NCBI GenBank assembly: GCA_025966135.1
Contig: JAOPVP010000035.1
Coordinates: 128,078 to 192,077 of the forward strand
Direction of reading: 5' to 3'
Length of the DNA stretch: 64,000 nt
From: Frankiales bacterium
GTDB lineage: Bacteria; Actinomycetota; Actinomycetes; Mycobacteriales; SCTD01
The notes under the pieces were generated by a model. It made no database searches. It worked only from the letters and a program-made list of their open reading frames with translations, and was not told where the DNA came from. Of this stretch, positions 39,201-45,337 are shown one piece after another. Both the position numbers and the translations under genes were made by a program. How positions within the stretch are numbered: the stretch's first letter is position 1; the number at the start of each line of letters is the position of its first letter.

Positions 39201-40250
39201 GTCTTCGTCAGTCAGGACCTCGCCCCAGCCATTCGCGACGCCGGGAAGAACTCGGCCTCGGAGGCGCTCGAACGCGGCAGCTGCGTGCTCGACCTGTCCT
39301 CCGTCTACCTGCTCGCGCTGCTCGGCGACACGCTCGCCGAGGCCGTCACCAGCCACCTCGAACCGACACTGGCCTCCCGCTCCGTGCGCGACATCGCGAT
39401 GACGTCGGACGGACTGCGATTCGAACGACTCGGCGGCACCGCCGTGACCACCGGGCCATCAGGAGTCCGCCGCATCCAGCTGCCCGTCACCGAAGCGCTC
39501 TACTGGGAAACCATCGTGACCAGGATGTCGAAGCTGGCGGCCTCCATGGCTACACGTCTCGCCGGCGCCGACGCCGGAAGGATCAACCCAGCCGAAGAAG
39601 CACTCCTTCTGGCGCGCGAATCGGCGTCGGCACTCTGGTGCGACGACAGCGCCCTGCGCCAAAGAGCCCGCGGCCGCGGACTGTCATCATTCAGCACCCT
39701 CGAACTGCTCGACGCACTCGCCGAGCGAGGGGTGGCCTTCGAAATGGCGGTCGTGCGGCGCGATCTGGCCCTCAACCGCGTCGTCGACCTGGCGCTGGGC
39801 GCCTCCGACATCGCCGCCCTCGGCTCGACCGCCGGATGGACCTCGGCCCCCGTCACGGCGGCACTGATCCGCGTCGACTGGTGGAACAGCCTGCCAGACT
39901 GGGAGGACGTCTGGTTCGACATTGCACGGGCGGCTCGGCTCGACTCGAGGGATGCACTCGAGCATGTGACCCTCGCCGCGATCGGTGGTGCCGTCGCCGC
40001 GGCGACACCTGGACTGGCGACCCAACGTCACATGCGGATCGTCCTGCTTGCCCTGCTGGCATGCCGGCAGGAGTCACGACCAGCGCCCGTAGCCTTCCCG
40101 CGCCGCGTCGCGCAGCAGCGACCCGACGGGGAGGCCCCGTGGACCGGCTACCTCCTCGAGGCGTTACGAGAAGAACTGGCTCTCAGAGGTGCCGACGACC
40201 CGGCCGGTGCCGCCGTAGACCTTCTGCCCGGGATGGACTTCCTGACCTGA
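36264..40250 (+). CDS. Giant DUF4365-helical solenoid-PIN-like protein, candidate defence effector
   Basis: This is a 1328-residue protein. Residues 1-145 are disordered and rich in Lys, Ala and Thr (KKTARKIVEKAAG), like nucleic-acid-binding tails. Residues about 150-290 are a DUF4365 domain, a PD-(D/E)XK-like nuclease fold, with DMGIDGHLE (D178, E182) and LQIKAG (Q199, K201) as the active-site candidates. About 300-990 is an alpha-helical solenoid with TPR-like pairs (YALAHELPSVASSAFEHA, LAEILTSEGRDEEALEHL). About 1000-1150 resembles a PIN nuclease: CVLDLSSVYLLALLGD (D1010) and ALWCDDSALRQRARGRGLS (D1127, D1128) followed by STLELLDAL. Family knowledge links DUF4365 with defence and conflict systems; the role here is inferred. 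It starts with GTG inside the upstream gene. Confidence 0.75.
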   Translation: MPDDENARYSDGAASGNKRRKAAEVATSSEAVIGKTDRSTKRSKPQKTKTGAEAEPTRAFRGRTTPAGQTAGKTPTMAGTRADPDASAKKPASKTLKGPAKKTARKIVEKAAGTTPSGTGKTKATGTQRGKKDRKAPGMRYPKSLATGDLGMVETKRAVLRELKWIFRDQTETDMGIDGHLETVVGDDRFATGRLVALQIKAGDSWFREQGDDGSWLFRSDTAHLRYWLSHSLPVLIVLVDSDGDAYWEELTLDKIVESDTGFSMRVSFENQFDDHSRAALLEIAGRHDENVELKIKTRYEALPADTNLWLRKAFEKDPMRTARVAEHLGDGRRNPESAATSLVRAQPTWIVDSPARYELWMATAAYALAHELPSVASSAFEHAAEDDTSGSARAWAYAALTAYAADDVDRARNLCVRSATAGGGRFTDVVTALTTLPRDSADVVATPASVAAATEEKLDQDSNVRNFLAEMALRRGELDEAVRQRQRGAETTTTSSHQPRMMLAATLLRRAQNDGGGLRADTRAALVAAHEALTEVRRFGGPSHLPLELVLDILTVVPDFDEAVRLALPISAGGTATDAEAATPGVARRGAVAAVARGRHDDLAAFLENLPDGPAHEELQALRESGAGTLSRADETALWADLVTTADSDTMKARCCHHLVWLGQWPDQIQDLVDRKILPALELDILGATHEYVTGDRLKATRTLTRLADKTARAGFELARLVREHEDPDSAIQVCRDQLARWNDPGLSALLAEILTSEGRDEEALEHLTRQVGNDALAVGLRQDMALWVIRHRMRQHAPEGAVDVSRAAIELGPNDELVFASAALLEVLGRYSEASRLLKRHNPLPTTDQEVRLWMQLILGAVPTPWQLTTMVALARGRTDQELRRIIVSRLKSELDAPRDAPLPDDVTSAIELLLEETNEHDLITPDELDDALRQPPSPDLFVRLLPEALAGRRPWADVADGARFPYTAMLVRRPGDVFVSQDLAPAIRDAGKNSASEALERGSCVLDLSSVYLLALLGDTLAEAVTSHLEPTLASRSVRDIAMTSDGLRFERLGGTAVTTGPSGVRRIQLPVTEALYWETIVTRMSKLAASMATRLAGADAGRINPAEEALLLARESASALWCDDSALRQRARGRGLSSFSTLELLDALAERGVAFEMAVVRRDLALNRVVDLALGASDIAALGSTAGWTSAPVTAALIRVDWWNSLPDWEDVWFDIARAARLDSRDALEHVTLAAIGGAVAAATPGLATQRHMRIVLLALLACRQESRPAPVAFPRRVAQQRPDGEAPWTGYLLEALREELALRGADDPAGAAVDLLPGMDFLT

Positions 40251-40385
40251 CAGCGAGACTTGTCGACGGCGAACGCGTGGGGCGCCGACCGGAAGAACAC
40301 ACCGCTGGCGGAAGCACGCGTTGAGCGCAATTTTCGCCTGACAACTCGTCACCACCGTCCTAGCCGAAGCAAGCCGTGAGGAGAC

Positions 40386-40672
40386 CTAGCTGTACTGCCC
40401 TGACAGGTTGGTGACGCGGCTGGCTGGCGGGAGACCGCCCAGTGCGGTGTGGGTGCGGTGATGGTTGTAGAGGTGCAGCCACTTTCGCAAGGCACGGACG
40501 CGGGCGGCCTCTGACGGGTAGCGCCGGACATAAGCCCACTCGATGGTGAGGGTCCGGTGGAACCGTTCGACCTTGCCGTTGGTCTGTGGCCGGTAGGGCC
40601 TGGTGCGCCGGTGCTTGATGCTGCTTTCGAGGCAGAGCGCCTTCCAGAGCCGGCTTCGGTAACAGCTGGAGT
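40386..40672 (-). pseudogene. IS481-family transposase, C-terminal remnant
   Basis: About 95 residues of an rve-type (DDE) integrase core remain: SCYRSRLWKALCL, then RPYRPQTNGKVERFHRTL with the last catalytic Glu (in KVERF), and the end LYNHHRTHTALGGLPPASRV. The N-terminal helix-turn-helix and the two catalytic Asp residues are missing, so it is inactive. It separates the two defence cassettes. No inverted repeats could be assigned. Confidence 0.85.
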
Positions 40673-40682
40673 GTGACCCCGC

Positions 40683-40722
40683 ATTCCCGGACACCACGCT
40701 GTATTCCCGGATACCACGCTGT
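40683..40722. repeat. Two tandem 20-bp repeats
   Basis: attcccggacaccacgctgt at 40683-40702 is followed at once by attcccggataccacgctgt at 40703-40722 (one mismatch). They lie upstream of the TIR operon and at the broken end of the transposase. Confidence 0.8.
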
Positions 40723-40754
40723 CCGCGGAAGCGGGTCACTCCGGCTGTGCCCAT

Positions 40755-40922
40755 GACCCTGCCGCAGCGCGCCTGCGTCGACTAGAGGGACGTTTACATT
40801 CACTGGCACGCCGCGCCGCCGGCGAGTCCGGACGGTCCGTCCGTAGCGCCCGAACTGTCCGTACTGGCCGCTACCGTCCCTGATGCCGAACAACGAGCGG
40901 CGTCGAGGAAGCGAGCCTGCCC
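40755..40922 (+). promoter_or_regulatory. Upstream region of the TIR / TM-macro / HIT operon
   Basis: No gene is seen in these 168 nt. The promoter of the operon should lie here. A clear -10/-35 pair cannot be assigned; GAGGAAG at about 40906-40912 is the only ribosome binding site candidate for ATG 40923. Confidence 0.35.
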
Positions 40923-41438
40923 ATGAGCTACCGCAACAAGACCTACGTCGCGTTCGCGAGCGAGGACATCAGCCAGTACCGGATGATGGAGGCCTGGCGA
41001 GACAACGACAACATCGACTTCGGTTTCTACGACGCCCACGACCTCAATGTCTCGCGCGACTCCAGCAACGACGAGACCATCCGCGCGAACCTGCGCAAGC
41101 GAATGAGCAACGCGAAGCAGTTCGTCCTGCTGGGCAGCGCGCACACCCGGCGCAAGGGCGGGGACGTCGACACATTCCTCGGCTACGAGGTGAAGACGAT
41201 GCTGTCCCTCGACCTGCCGATCGTCATCGCGAATCTCGGGCCGCGCAACCGCGCGATCACGAGGGCGTTCATCCCGCAGCCGCTGCTCGACGCGGACTAC
41301 TACACCCTCTCTGTGTCCTTCCAACCGAAGATCATCATGCACGCGCTCGACAAGTACGCGCCGCAGTTCGCCGGCTCCGCGAAGAGCGGGCCCCACTACT
41401 ACGAGGACGACGTTTACGAGCGACTTGGGCGACTGTGA
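40923..41438 (+). CDS. TIR-like domain protein (MTH538/ThsB-like), Thoeris sensor
   Basis: This is a 171-residue single-domain protein. It follows the TIR-like MTH538 (DUF1863) family used by Thoeris ThsB: first strand KTYVAFASEDISQYRMMEAW, FGFYDAHDLN, then ETIRANLRKRMSNAKQFVLLGS (strand with SAHT) and the helix carrying the likely catalytic Glu (GYEVK, E89) followed by LDLPIVIANLG. In Thoeris, ThsB senses infection and makes a nucleotide signal from NAD+. In the type II branch the signal is reported to be histidine-ADP-ribose. Its stop overlaps the start of the next gene by 4 nt (GTGA). There is no membrane segment. Confidence 0.85.
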   Translation: MSYRNKTYVAFASEDISQYRMMEAWRDNDNIDFGFYDAHDLNVSRDSSNDETIRANLRKRMSNAKQFVLLGSAHTRRKGGDVDTFLGYEVKTMLSLDLPIVIANLGPRNRAITRAFIPQPLLDADYYTLSVSFQPKIIMHALDKYAPQFAGSAKSGPHYYEDDVYERLGRL

Positions 41439-42289
41439 CCGAAGTCCGTCTCTCCGACTTTGCCGGCCGCCGATTCTGGCGATCCTTCGCCAATAGCGCG
41501 CTCGCGTGCATCGGCCTACTGGCGATGGCCGGGGGGCTATGGGACGTGCTCTTCCCGGACACCCTCCCGAAGGTCGGGACGCCGGCCGCGGTCACAGTCT
41601 TGCTCGCGGGCCTGGCCTACGGGCTGATCAGCAATAGGCCGCAACCGGTCGAGCGGACGTACGACAGCCCCGCCGTCAAGATCAGGGTCGTCGCGGGCGA
41701 CCTCTTCGACGCGCAGGCGCATCTCGTGGTCGGGATGTCTGACACGTTCGACACGGCCACGGACATCATCGCCGCAAACAGCATCCAGGCGCAGTTCCTG
41801 CGGCGCTTCTACGGGGGCGACGTCGACAGGTTGGACCGCGATCTTGCGGAAGCCCTGCAGGGCGTCCGCACCTCGCACGCGGCAGCCAAGGCCGGGAAGA
41901 CCATGAGGTACCCGCTTGGCACTGTGGCGACCCTTGGCGGGCCGGAGCGCCGGTTCTTCCTCGTCGCCTACTCCGGAATGAACGACCGGAACGAAGCACG
42001 GGCCTCCGTCGACGGCGTTTGGGAGAGTCTCGGATCGGTCTGGACCACTGCCTGTGCCCACGGCAATGGCGGCCCCCTCGCGATGGCGGTGATCGGCGGC
42101 GGCCAGTCACGGCTGTCGCAGTCGCTGTCCACCGCGGACGCGATCAGGCTCCAGGTGATGTCGTTCTGGCTGCGGTCGCGCGAGGAGAGGTTCAGCGACG
42201 AGCTGATGATCGTCGTCGCACGGGACAAGTACGACGAGCTCGACCGCCGCGAGATCCAGGCGTTCCTCGATAACCTCAGGCCGTCGTGA
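41435..42289 (+). CDS. Two-TM macro-domain protein, type II Thoeris effector (ThsA-like)
   Basis: This is a 284-residue membrane protein. Two membrane helices (about 20-40, SALACIGLLAMAGGLW, and 48-66, VGTPAAVTVLLAGLAYGL) are followed by a cytosolic macro-like domain (82-284): IRVVAGDLFDAQAHLVVGMS (strand 1 and ligand loop), MRYPLGTVATL, and PLAMAVIGGGQSRL (the phosphate-binding Gly-rich loop). This layout of TM-TM-macro next to a TIR gene is the published architecture of type II Thoeris, in which the macro domain binds the TIR product and the TM part harms the membrane. Start: GTG 41435, overlapping the TIR stop; an earlier in-frame start would lie inside the TIR gene. Confidence 0.85.
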   Translation: MTEVRLSDFAGRRFWRSFANSALACIGLLAMAGGLWDVLFPDTLPKVGTPAAVTVLLAGLAYGLISNRPQPVERTYDSPAVKIRVVAGDLFDAQAHLVVGMSDTFDTATDIIAANSIQAQFLRRFYGGDVDRLDRDLAEALQGVRTSHAAAKAGKTMRYPLGTVATLGGPERRFFLVAYSGMNDRNEARASVDGVWESLGSVWTTACAHGNGGPLAMAVIGGGQSRLSQSLSTADAIRLQVMSFWLRSREERFSDELMIVVARDKYDELDRREIQAFLDNLRPS

Positions 42290-42759
42290 CCGCCAGCCCA
42301 AGCATCGAGCTGCCGCACGACGGTGCGTGCGCCTTCTGCGCGTACCTGAGCGGCGACCGGCCATACACGGTGCTCGCCCGCGACGCCCTTGCGGCGGTCC
42401 TCGTCACACGGGCGCAGCGCGGCTTCTCGCACCTTCTCGTCATCCCGGTCCGGCACGCTCCGACGATCCTCGACCTCAACGACTCCGAAGCTGAAGCCGT
42501 CATGGCGTGGCTCCGCCAGTGCGCTCGGGCCATCGATCTCGCGGAGCACCGTCCCGGCATTTCGGTCTGGCAGAACAATGGCGCCCCGGCGGGTCAAGCG
42601 ATTAGCCATTTCCACTTCCACATCGCCGGGACGCTCCCTCAAGGCGGCACTGACTTCGGGGAGGTCCCCGAGATCGACGTGTCAGCGACCGAGGCCATCG
42701 CGCAGCGACTCCGCGCCGCCGCTCCGTCCTGCTTCCCGCCGCTCCCGCGCTCGGGCTGA
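42286..42759 (+). CDS. HIT-family hydrolase coupled to the Thoeris-like operon
   Basis: This 157-residue protein has the whole histidine-triad fold: CAFCAYLSGDRPYTVLARD at the N-terminus (Cys15 and Cys18 as in many HIT proteins), HLLVIPVRHAPTI (about 49-61) and the signature ISHFHFHIAG (H108, H110, H112; H110 is the likely nucleophile). HIT enzymes cut AMP- or GMP-linked phosphoanhydrides and phosphoramidates. The GTG start overlaps the stop of the macro gene by 4 nt, so it is the third gene of one operon. A role in removing or changing the nucleotide signal is inference; a housekeeping HIT gene would not be expected in an island. Confidence 0.88.
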   Translation: MTASPSIELPHDGACAFCAYLSGDRPYTVLARDALAAVLVTRAQRGFSHLLVIPVRHAPTILDLNDSEAEAVMAWLRQCARAIDLAEHRPGISVWQNNGAPAGQAISHFHFHIAGTLPQGGTDFGEVPEIDVSATEAIAQRLRAAAPSCFPPLPRSG

Positions 42760-43184
42760 GACTCGTCCGGCGCCGTAAGCACCGGCTGCGGTGTCGGACC
42801 TTGCCCGATGCCGAAGGGACCGCCGGCGCGCTCCTGCGCGAGCCTCAACTTAGGGATGGCCCGATCCGACGTTGATGCCGCAGTCGGCGGGGGTCGCGAC
42901 GAGCCGGCTGGCGTCTCGTGGCTCGGGAGATGGACCGAATACGGGGGCCGCACAACCACATTTCCCTGCTGGCGGACCGCTGATCTCCCTGTCCGCGTTG
43001 ATGGGTCGGTCGTGTCGGTCCGTTCCGTGACATCCATGCGGAGCGTGTCTTTAGGTTTCTGACCACGCACGAGACGGTGCGCTGCGATCTTGGACTTCTC
43101 CATGCGGCAACTCACCCGAGTCTCGCGCGAGCGGGTAGCGACCGAGCGCCGCCAGCGCCGGCCCGGTCACCTAGATTTCCGAAA
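42760..43184. other. Gap after the HIT gene without a recognisable gene
   Basis: Several overlapping open frames exist on both strands, none with family resemblance or a convincing ribosome binding site. It may hold decayed element sequence. Confidence 0.4.
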
Positions 43185-43220
43185 CAAGCGCCCCGCGTCG
43201 TCCCGGACGCGGGGCGCTTG
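43185..43220 (-). terminator. Perfect 15-bp terminator hairpin
   Basis: caagcgccccgcgtc (43185-43199) pairs with 43206-43220 around a 6-nt loop. Read on the minus strand the stem is followed by TTTCGG, so it probably ended the integrase-side transcript; it can also stop the plus-strand operon. Confidence 0.75.
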
Positions 43221-43460
43221 CCGTGCCGGGCGTCTGCGTAACCTTTGGGCGGCCATTACCGTCGTGATCTCGGCCGTCCCTGTCAACCGCCGCACGACCT
43301 GCAGGGACGGTCCGAGCTCCCTCGCTGCCACCCTGCTCGCCGGTCACTCGCGGCTGCCCGGACAACCACTCGACCATAGGGTCACACCCCGGTATCCAGA
43401 TACAGGGCGCGGCTTGGGGCGGTGGTGCGGCGTCGTCGGCGGCTGCCGGGCAGAGCGTGT

Positions 43461-43658
43461 TCAGCTGCCGTGGGGCAGGTGCACGATGGTGCGGCACATC
43501 TGCTCGAGGGCGACGCCTCGGAGCGGTTGGTAGCCGTGTACGACGAGCAGGTTGAATAGGTCCTCGAGCAGGGCGAGGGTGAGCCGGTCGGCGTAGGGGT
43601 CGAGGCGTGGGGCCTCGTAGTGCCAGCCGTTCTCGTCGTGCCACTCGCATCCGTCCAC
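43461..43658 (-). CDS. Small element-borne hypothetical protein
   Basis: The frame gives a 65-residue soluble protein beginning VDGCEWHDENGWHYEAPRL and ending with HGYQPLRGVALEQMCRTIVHL. Its sequence is regular and non-repetitive, unlike the shadow frames around it. Start: GTG 43658, with AGGAGG about 12 nt upstream. I recall similar short proteins beside integrases of actinobacterial elements, but no function is known to me. It lies downstream of the broken integrase. Confidence 0.55.
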   Translation of the reverse strand: MDGCEWHDENGWHYEAPRLDPYADRLTLALLEDLFNLLVVHGYQPLRGVALEQMCRTIVHLPHGS

Positions 43659-43744
43659 GCTCCGACGATGCCTCCTCGGTAGCACCGCCGCACGCGCCTG
43701 CGGACGGGCCTGTGGACGGAGTCCATCCCTGCACCTCAGACGGC

Positions 43745-43775
43745 CTTGGGGCACTTGGGGACCTTCTTGGGGCGC
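43745..43775 (-). repeat. 31-bp direct repeat, copy 1 (codes RPKKVPKCPK)
   Basis: It is identical to 43927-43957, 182 nt away. On the minus strand both copies can encode RPKKVPKCPK, but in different frames of the surrounding sequence. Confidence 0.8.
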
Positions 43776-43926
43776 TGGCCCCAACGGTCGTCGTGCGCTT
43801 TTCGTGCGCCCGGGGAGTAGGCGCCCAGCGTTGACGGATTCGTTTGCCGGGTCGCGTGCACGCTCCCCACCGCCCCAGACCTCGCCAGGCCGCCCGTGTC
43901 AGCCCGGGCAGGCGCGAGCTGCGAGG

Positions 43927-43957
43927 CTTGGGGCACTTGGGGACCTTCTTGGGGCGC
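43927..43957 (-). repeat. 31-bp direct repeat, copy 2 (codes RPKKVPKCPK)
   Basis: It is identical to 43745-43775. The duplication or recombination between copies may explain how the integrase gene was broken. Confidence 0.8.
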
Positions 43958-44214
43958 CTGCCCATGACCGTCGCTGCCGTGACCCCGCCCGTCCATGTCC
44001 GCCTCGAGCTGCCGACGCGATCCGTGCAGCTGGGAGGGAGGCTGTGCGGCAAGCGGTGCCCGTGCGCCTCGACCAGTGACTGGAAGCGCAGGGCCTGCTT
44101 CCTGTCGTCGAAGGTCTCCGACTGCCAAGGCCCGCCGCGCTGCCCACCGAGCCGCCACTGCACCTTAAACGCCGTCGATCCGTCCCGCCGCGGACGGGTG
44201 ACGAGTGCTGCCAT
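43958..44214 (-). pseudogene. int: Tyrosine site-specific integrase, N-terminal remnant
   Basis: The ATG at 44214 opens with MAALVTRPRRDGSTAFKVQW, RLGGQRGGPWQSETFDDRK and ALRFQSLVEAHGHRLP, the N-terminal arm-binding beginning of actinobacterial phage/pSAM2-type integrases. After about 55 residues the similarity ends and no catalytic domain (R..HxxR..Y) follows in any frame down to 43221. The gene is therefore truncated. Its position next to the tRNA and its orientation are those of an integrase that used tRNA-Ala. Confidence 0.7.
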
Positions 44215-44235
44215 GTCGTGTCTCCAAGATCACGT

Positions 44236-44256
44236 GTGATGCCACGGTGATGCCAG
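44236..44256. promoter_or_regulatory. Right-end GTGATGCC repeats, likely integrase arm sites
   Basis: gtgatgcca occurs at 44236-44244 and 44247-44255, between the integrase start and the tRNA. The same word occurs twice, inverted, at the left end (35572-35592). Confidence 0.5.
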
Positions 44257-44316
44257 GAGCCAAACGATGAGCGGTCCGAGGTCCCAAAAGCCCAGGTCAA
44301 CGCAAGTTGTGGATAA

Positions 44317-44339
44317 GTGGAGCTGAGGGGATTCGAACC
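44317..44339 (-). repeat. Right attachment site within tRNA-Ala
   Basis: This 23-bp stretch is shared with 35457-35479 and includes the 3' part of the tRNA gene. Confidence 0.88.
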
Positions 44340-44391
44340 CCTGACCCCCTCGATGCGAACGAGGTGCGCTACCGGACTGCGCCACAGCCCC
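44318..44391 (-). tRNA. tRNA-Ala (CGC anticodon)
   Basis: The acceptor GGGGCTG/CAGCTCC contains the G3-U70 pair that defines tRNA-Ala. The anticodon loop TTCGCAT on stem CCTCG/CGAGG gives anticodon CGC, reading GCG. The T arm is GGGG-TTCGAAT-CCCC type. CCA is not encoded. The 3' end serves as the attachment site of the island to its left. Confidence 0.95.
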
Positions 44392-44416
44392 GCGGATCGT
44401 GCGGAGAGCCACGAGG

Positions 44417-45295
44417 CTACCAGCCGTTGACAGCCCGGCGGCGCTCGATGATGTCGTCCAGCTCCGGCCCGTCGTCGAGGACGTCGGGACCGGCGTCCTC
44501 GCCCTCGAGGGTGGCGGTCCACTGCCCGGGCTTGGTGAGGTCGAGCACCCGCGGCGCACGCTTCGGAGCCACCGCCTTGCCCACGTACGTCGGTGGCGGG
44601 ACCGGCACCGGGCTCCAGCTGCTGTCCGTGCCGGTGGCGGGCAGCGGCTTGTCCTCGTAGCGCGCGGCGGGCGCGGGCAATGGCACGGCGAGCGGGGCCG
44701 GGCGGGCCGGCATCTTGTCGGGGATCCCAGCAATGCGGGGAGCGCGACGTGCCGGCTTGACGGGGGCCGCCTCGGTGCGGGGCGCTGCCGCCGCGCGGCG
44801 CGCCTGGCGAGCCTCGCGCTCGGCCCGCAGGATCGCCTGGCGGCGCAGGTGCACCACGAACATGACGAGGAGCAGGTCGCACACAGCGTGCATCACGAGC
44901 ATCGCCGGCACGCCGAACAACCCGAGCCCGAGAGTCACCAGTGCGGTGCCGAGCAGGACCAGCAGGGTGCGCAGCCGACGCTCCGCGGCCGTCTTGCGGG
45001 CGTGGACCACGTCCGGCTCGTCGACGGGCTCTGGCTCCGCCACCGCCGGAGCAGGACGTGCCGACTTGGTCTCGGACACCACCAGTGAAGAGGTGGCGCG
45101 GCGGGGAACGAGCACCTCGCGGGTCCCGCGTCGGGACAGCACCCGCATCGCGTCCCCGAACCGATCAGCGGACCGCAGGGAAGTGGCGCTGTCGTGGCTC
45201 CGCAGGGCCATCGGGACCAGCACGGCGAGCCAGGCACCGACGATCACCAGGAGAATCAGACCGCTGCCCATGGCTACTGACGGTAGTGACGTCAC
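44417..45295 (-). CDS. sepX: SepX/GlpR-like divisome membrane protein
   Basis: This 292-residue protein has an N-terminal membrane helix with the conserved beginning GLILLVIVGAWLAVLVPMAL, then RSADRFGDAMRVLSRR, a pair of helices at about 108-150 (LLVLLGTALVTLGLGLFGVP, VMHAVCDLLLVMFVVHL) and a long charged, Pro-rich cytosolic tail. This is the actinobacterial SepX family, called GlpR in corynebacteria, a membrane partner of the MoeA-like protein Glp and of FtsZ. The moeA/glp and galU genes a few kilobases upstream on the same strand match that published cluster. The name is assigned by pattern and context. Confidence 0.75.
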   Translation of the reverse strand: MTSLPSVAMGSGLILLVIVGAWLAVLVPMALRSHDSATSLRSADRFGDAMRVLSRRGTREVLVPRRATSSLVVSETKSARPAPAVAEPEPVDEPDVVHARKTAAERRLRTLLVLLGTALVTLGLGLFGVPAMLVMHAVCDLLLVMFVVHLRRQAILRAEREARQARRAAAAPRTEAAPVKPARRAPRIAGIPDKMPARPAPLAVPLPAPAARYEDKPLPATGTDSSWSPVPVPPPTYVGKAVAPKRAPRVLDLTKPGQWTATLEGEDAGPDVLDDGPELDDIIERRRAVNGW

Positions 45296-45337
45296 GACGG
45301 CGCACGGTGGAGGCTCGTCGGTGTGTCGCCTTGGAAA

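Larger units (their letters stand above)
35457..44391. mobile_element. tRNA-Ala-inserted genomic island of about 8.9 kb carrying defence genes
   Basis: The first 23 bases of the minus-strand 3' end of tRNA-Ala (44317-44339) are repeated exactly at 35457-35479. The intact tRNA is at the right, a decayed tyrosine integrase starts 104 nt from it, and GTGATGCC repeats occur at both ends. This is the normal structure of an integrative element that used a tRNA 3' end as attB. The flanks (EAL gene on the left, sepX on the right) are chromosomal. The cargo is a PH-like/DUF4365-PIN gene pair, an IS481 remnant and a TIR / TM-macro / HIT operon. No replication or transfer gene is visible, and the integrase is broken, so it is probably fixed. 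Confidence 0.85.

Noticed and set aside
42639..43115. 158-codon minus-strand frame after the HIT gene
   Set aside because: It overlaps the HIT coding end and has no recognisable domain; the start MEKSKIAAHRL is not enough support.
43090..43533. 147-codon plus-strand frame near the integrase remnant
   Set aside because: It runs through the terminator hairpin and the antisense of a better small gene, and shows no family similarity.
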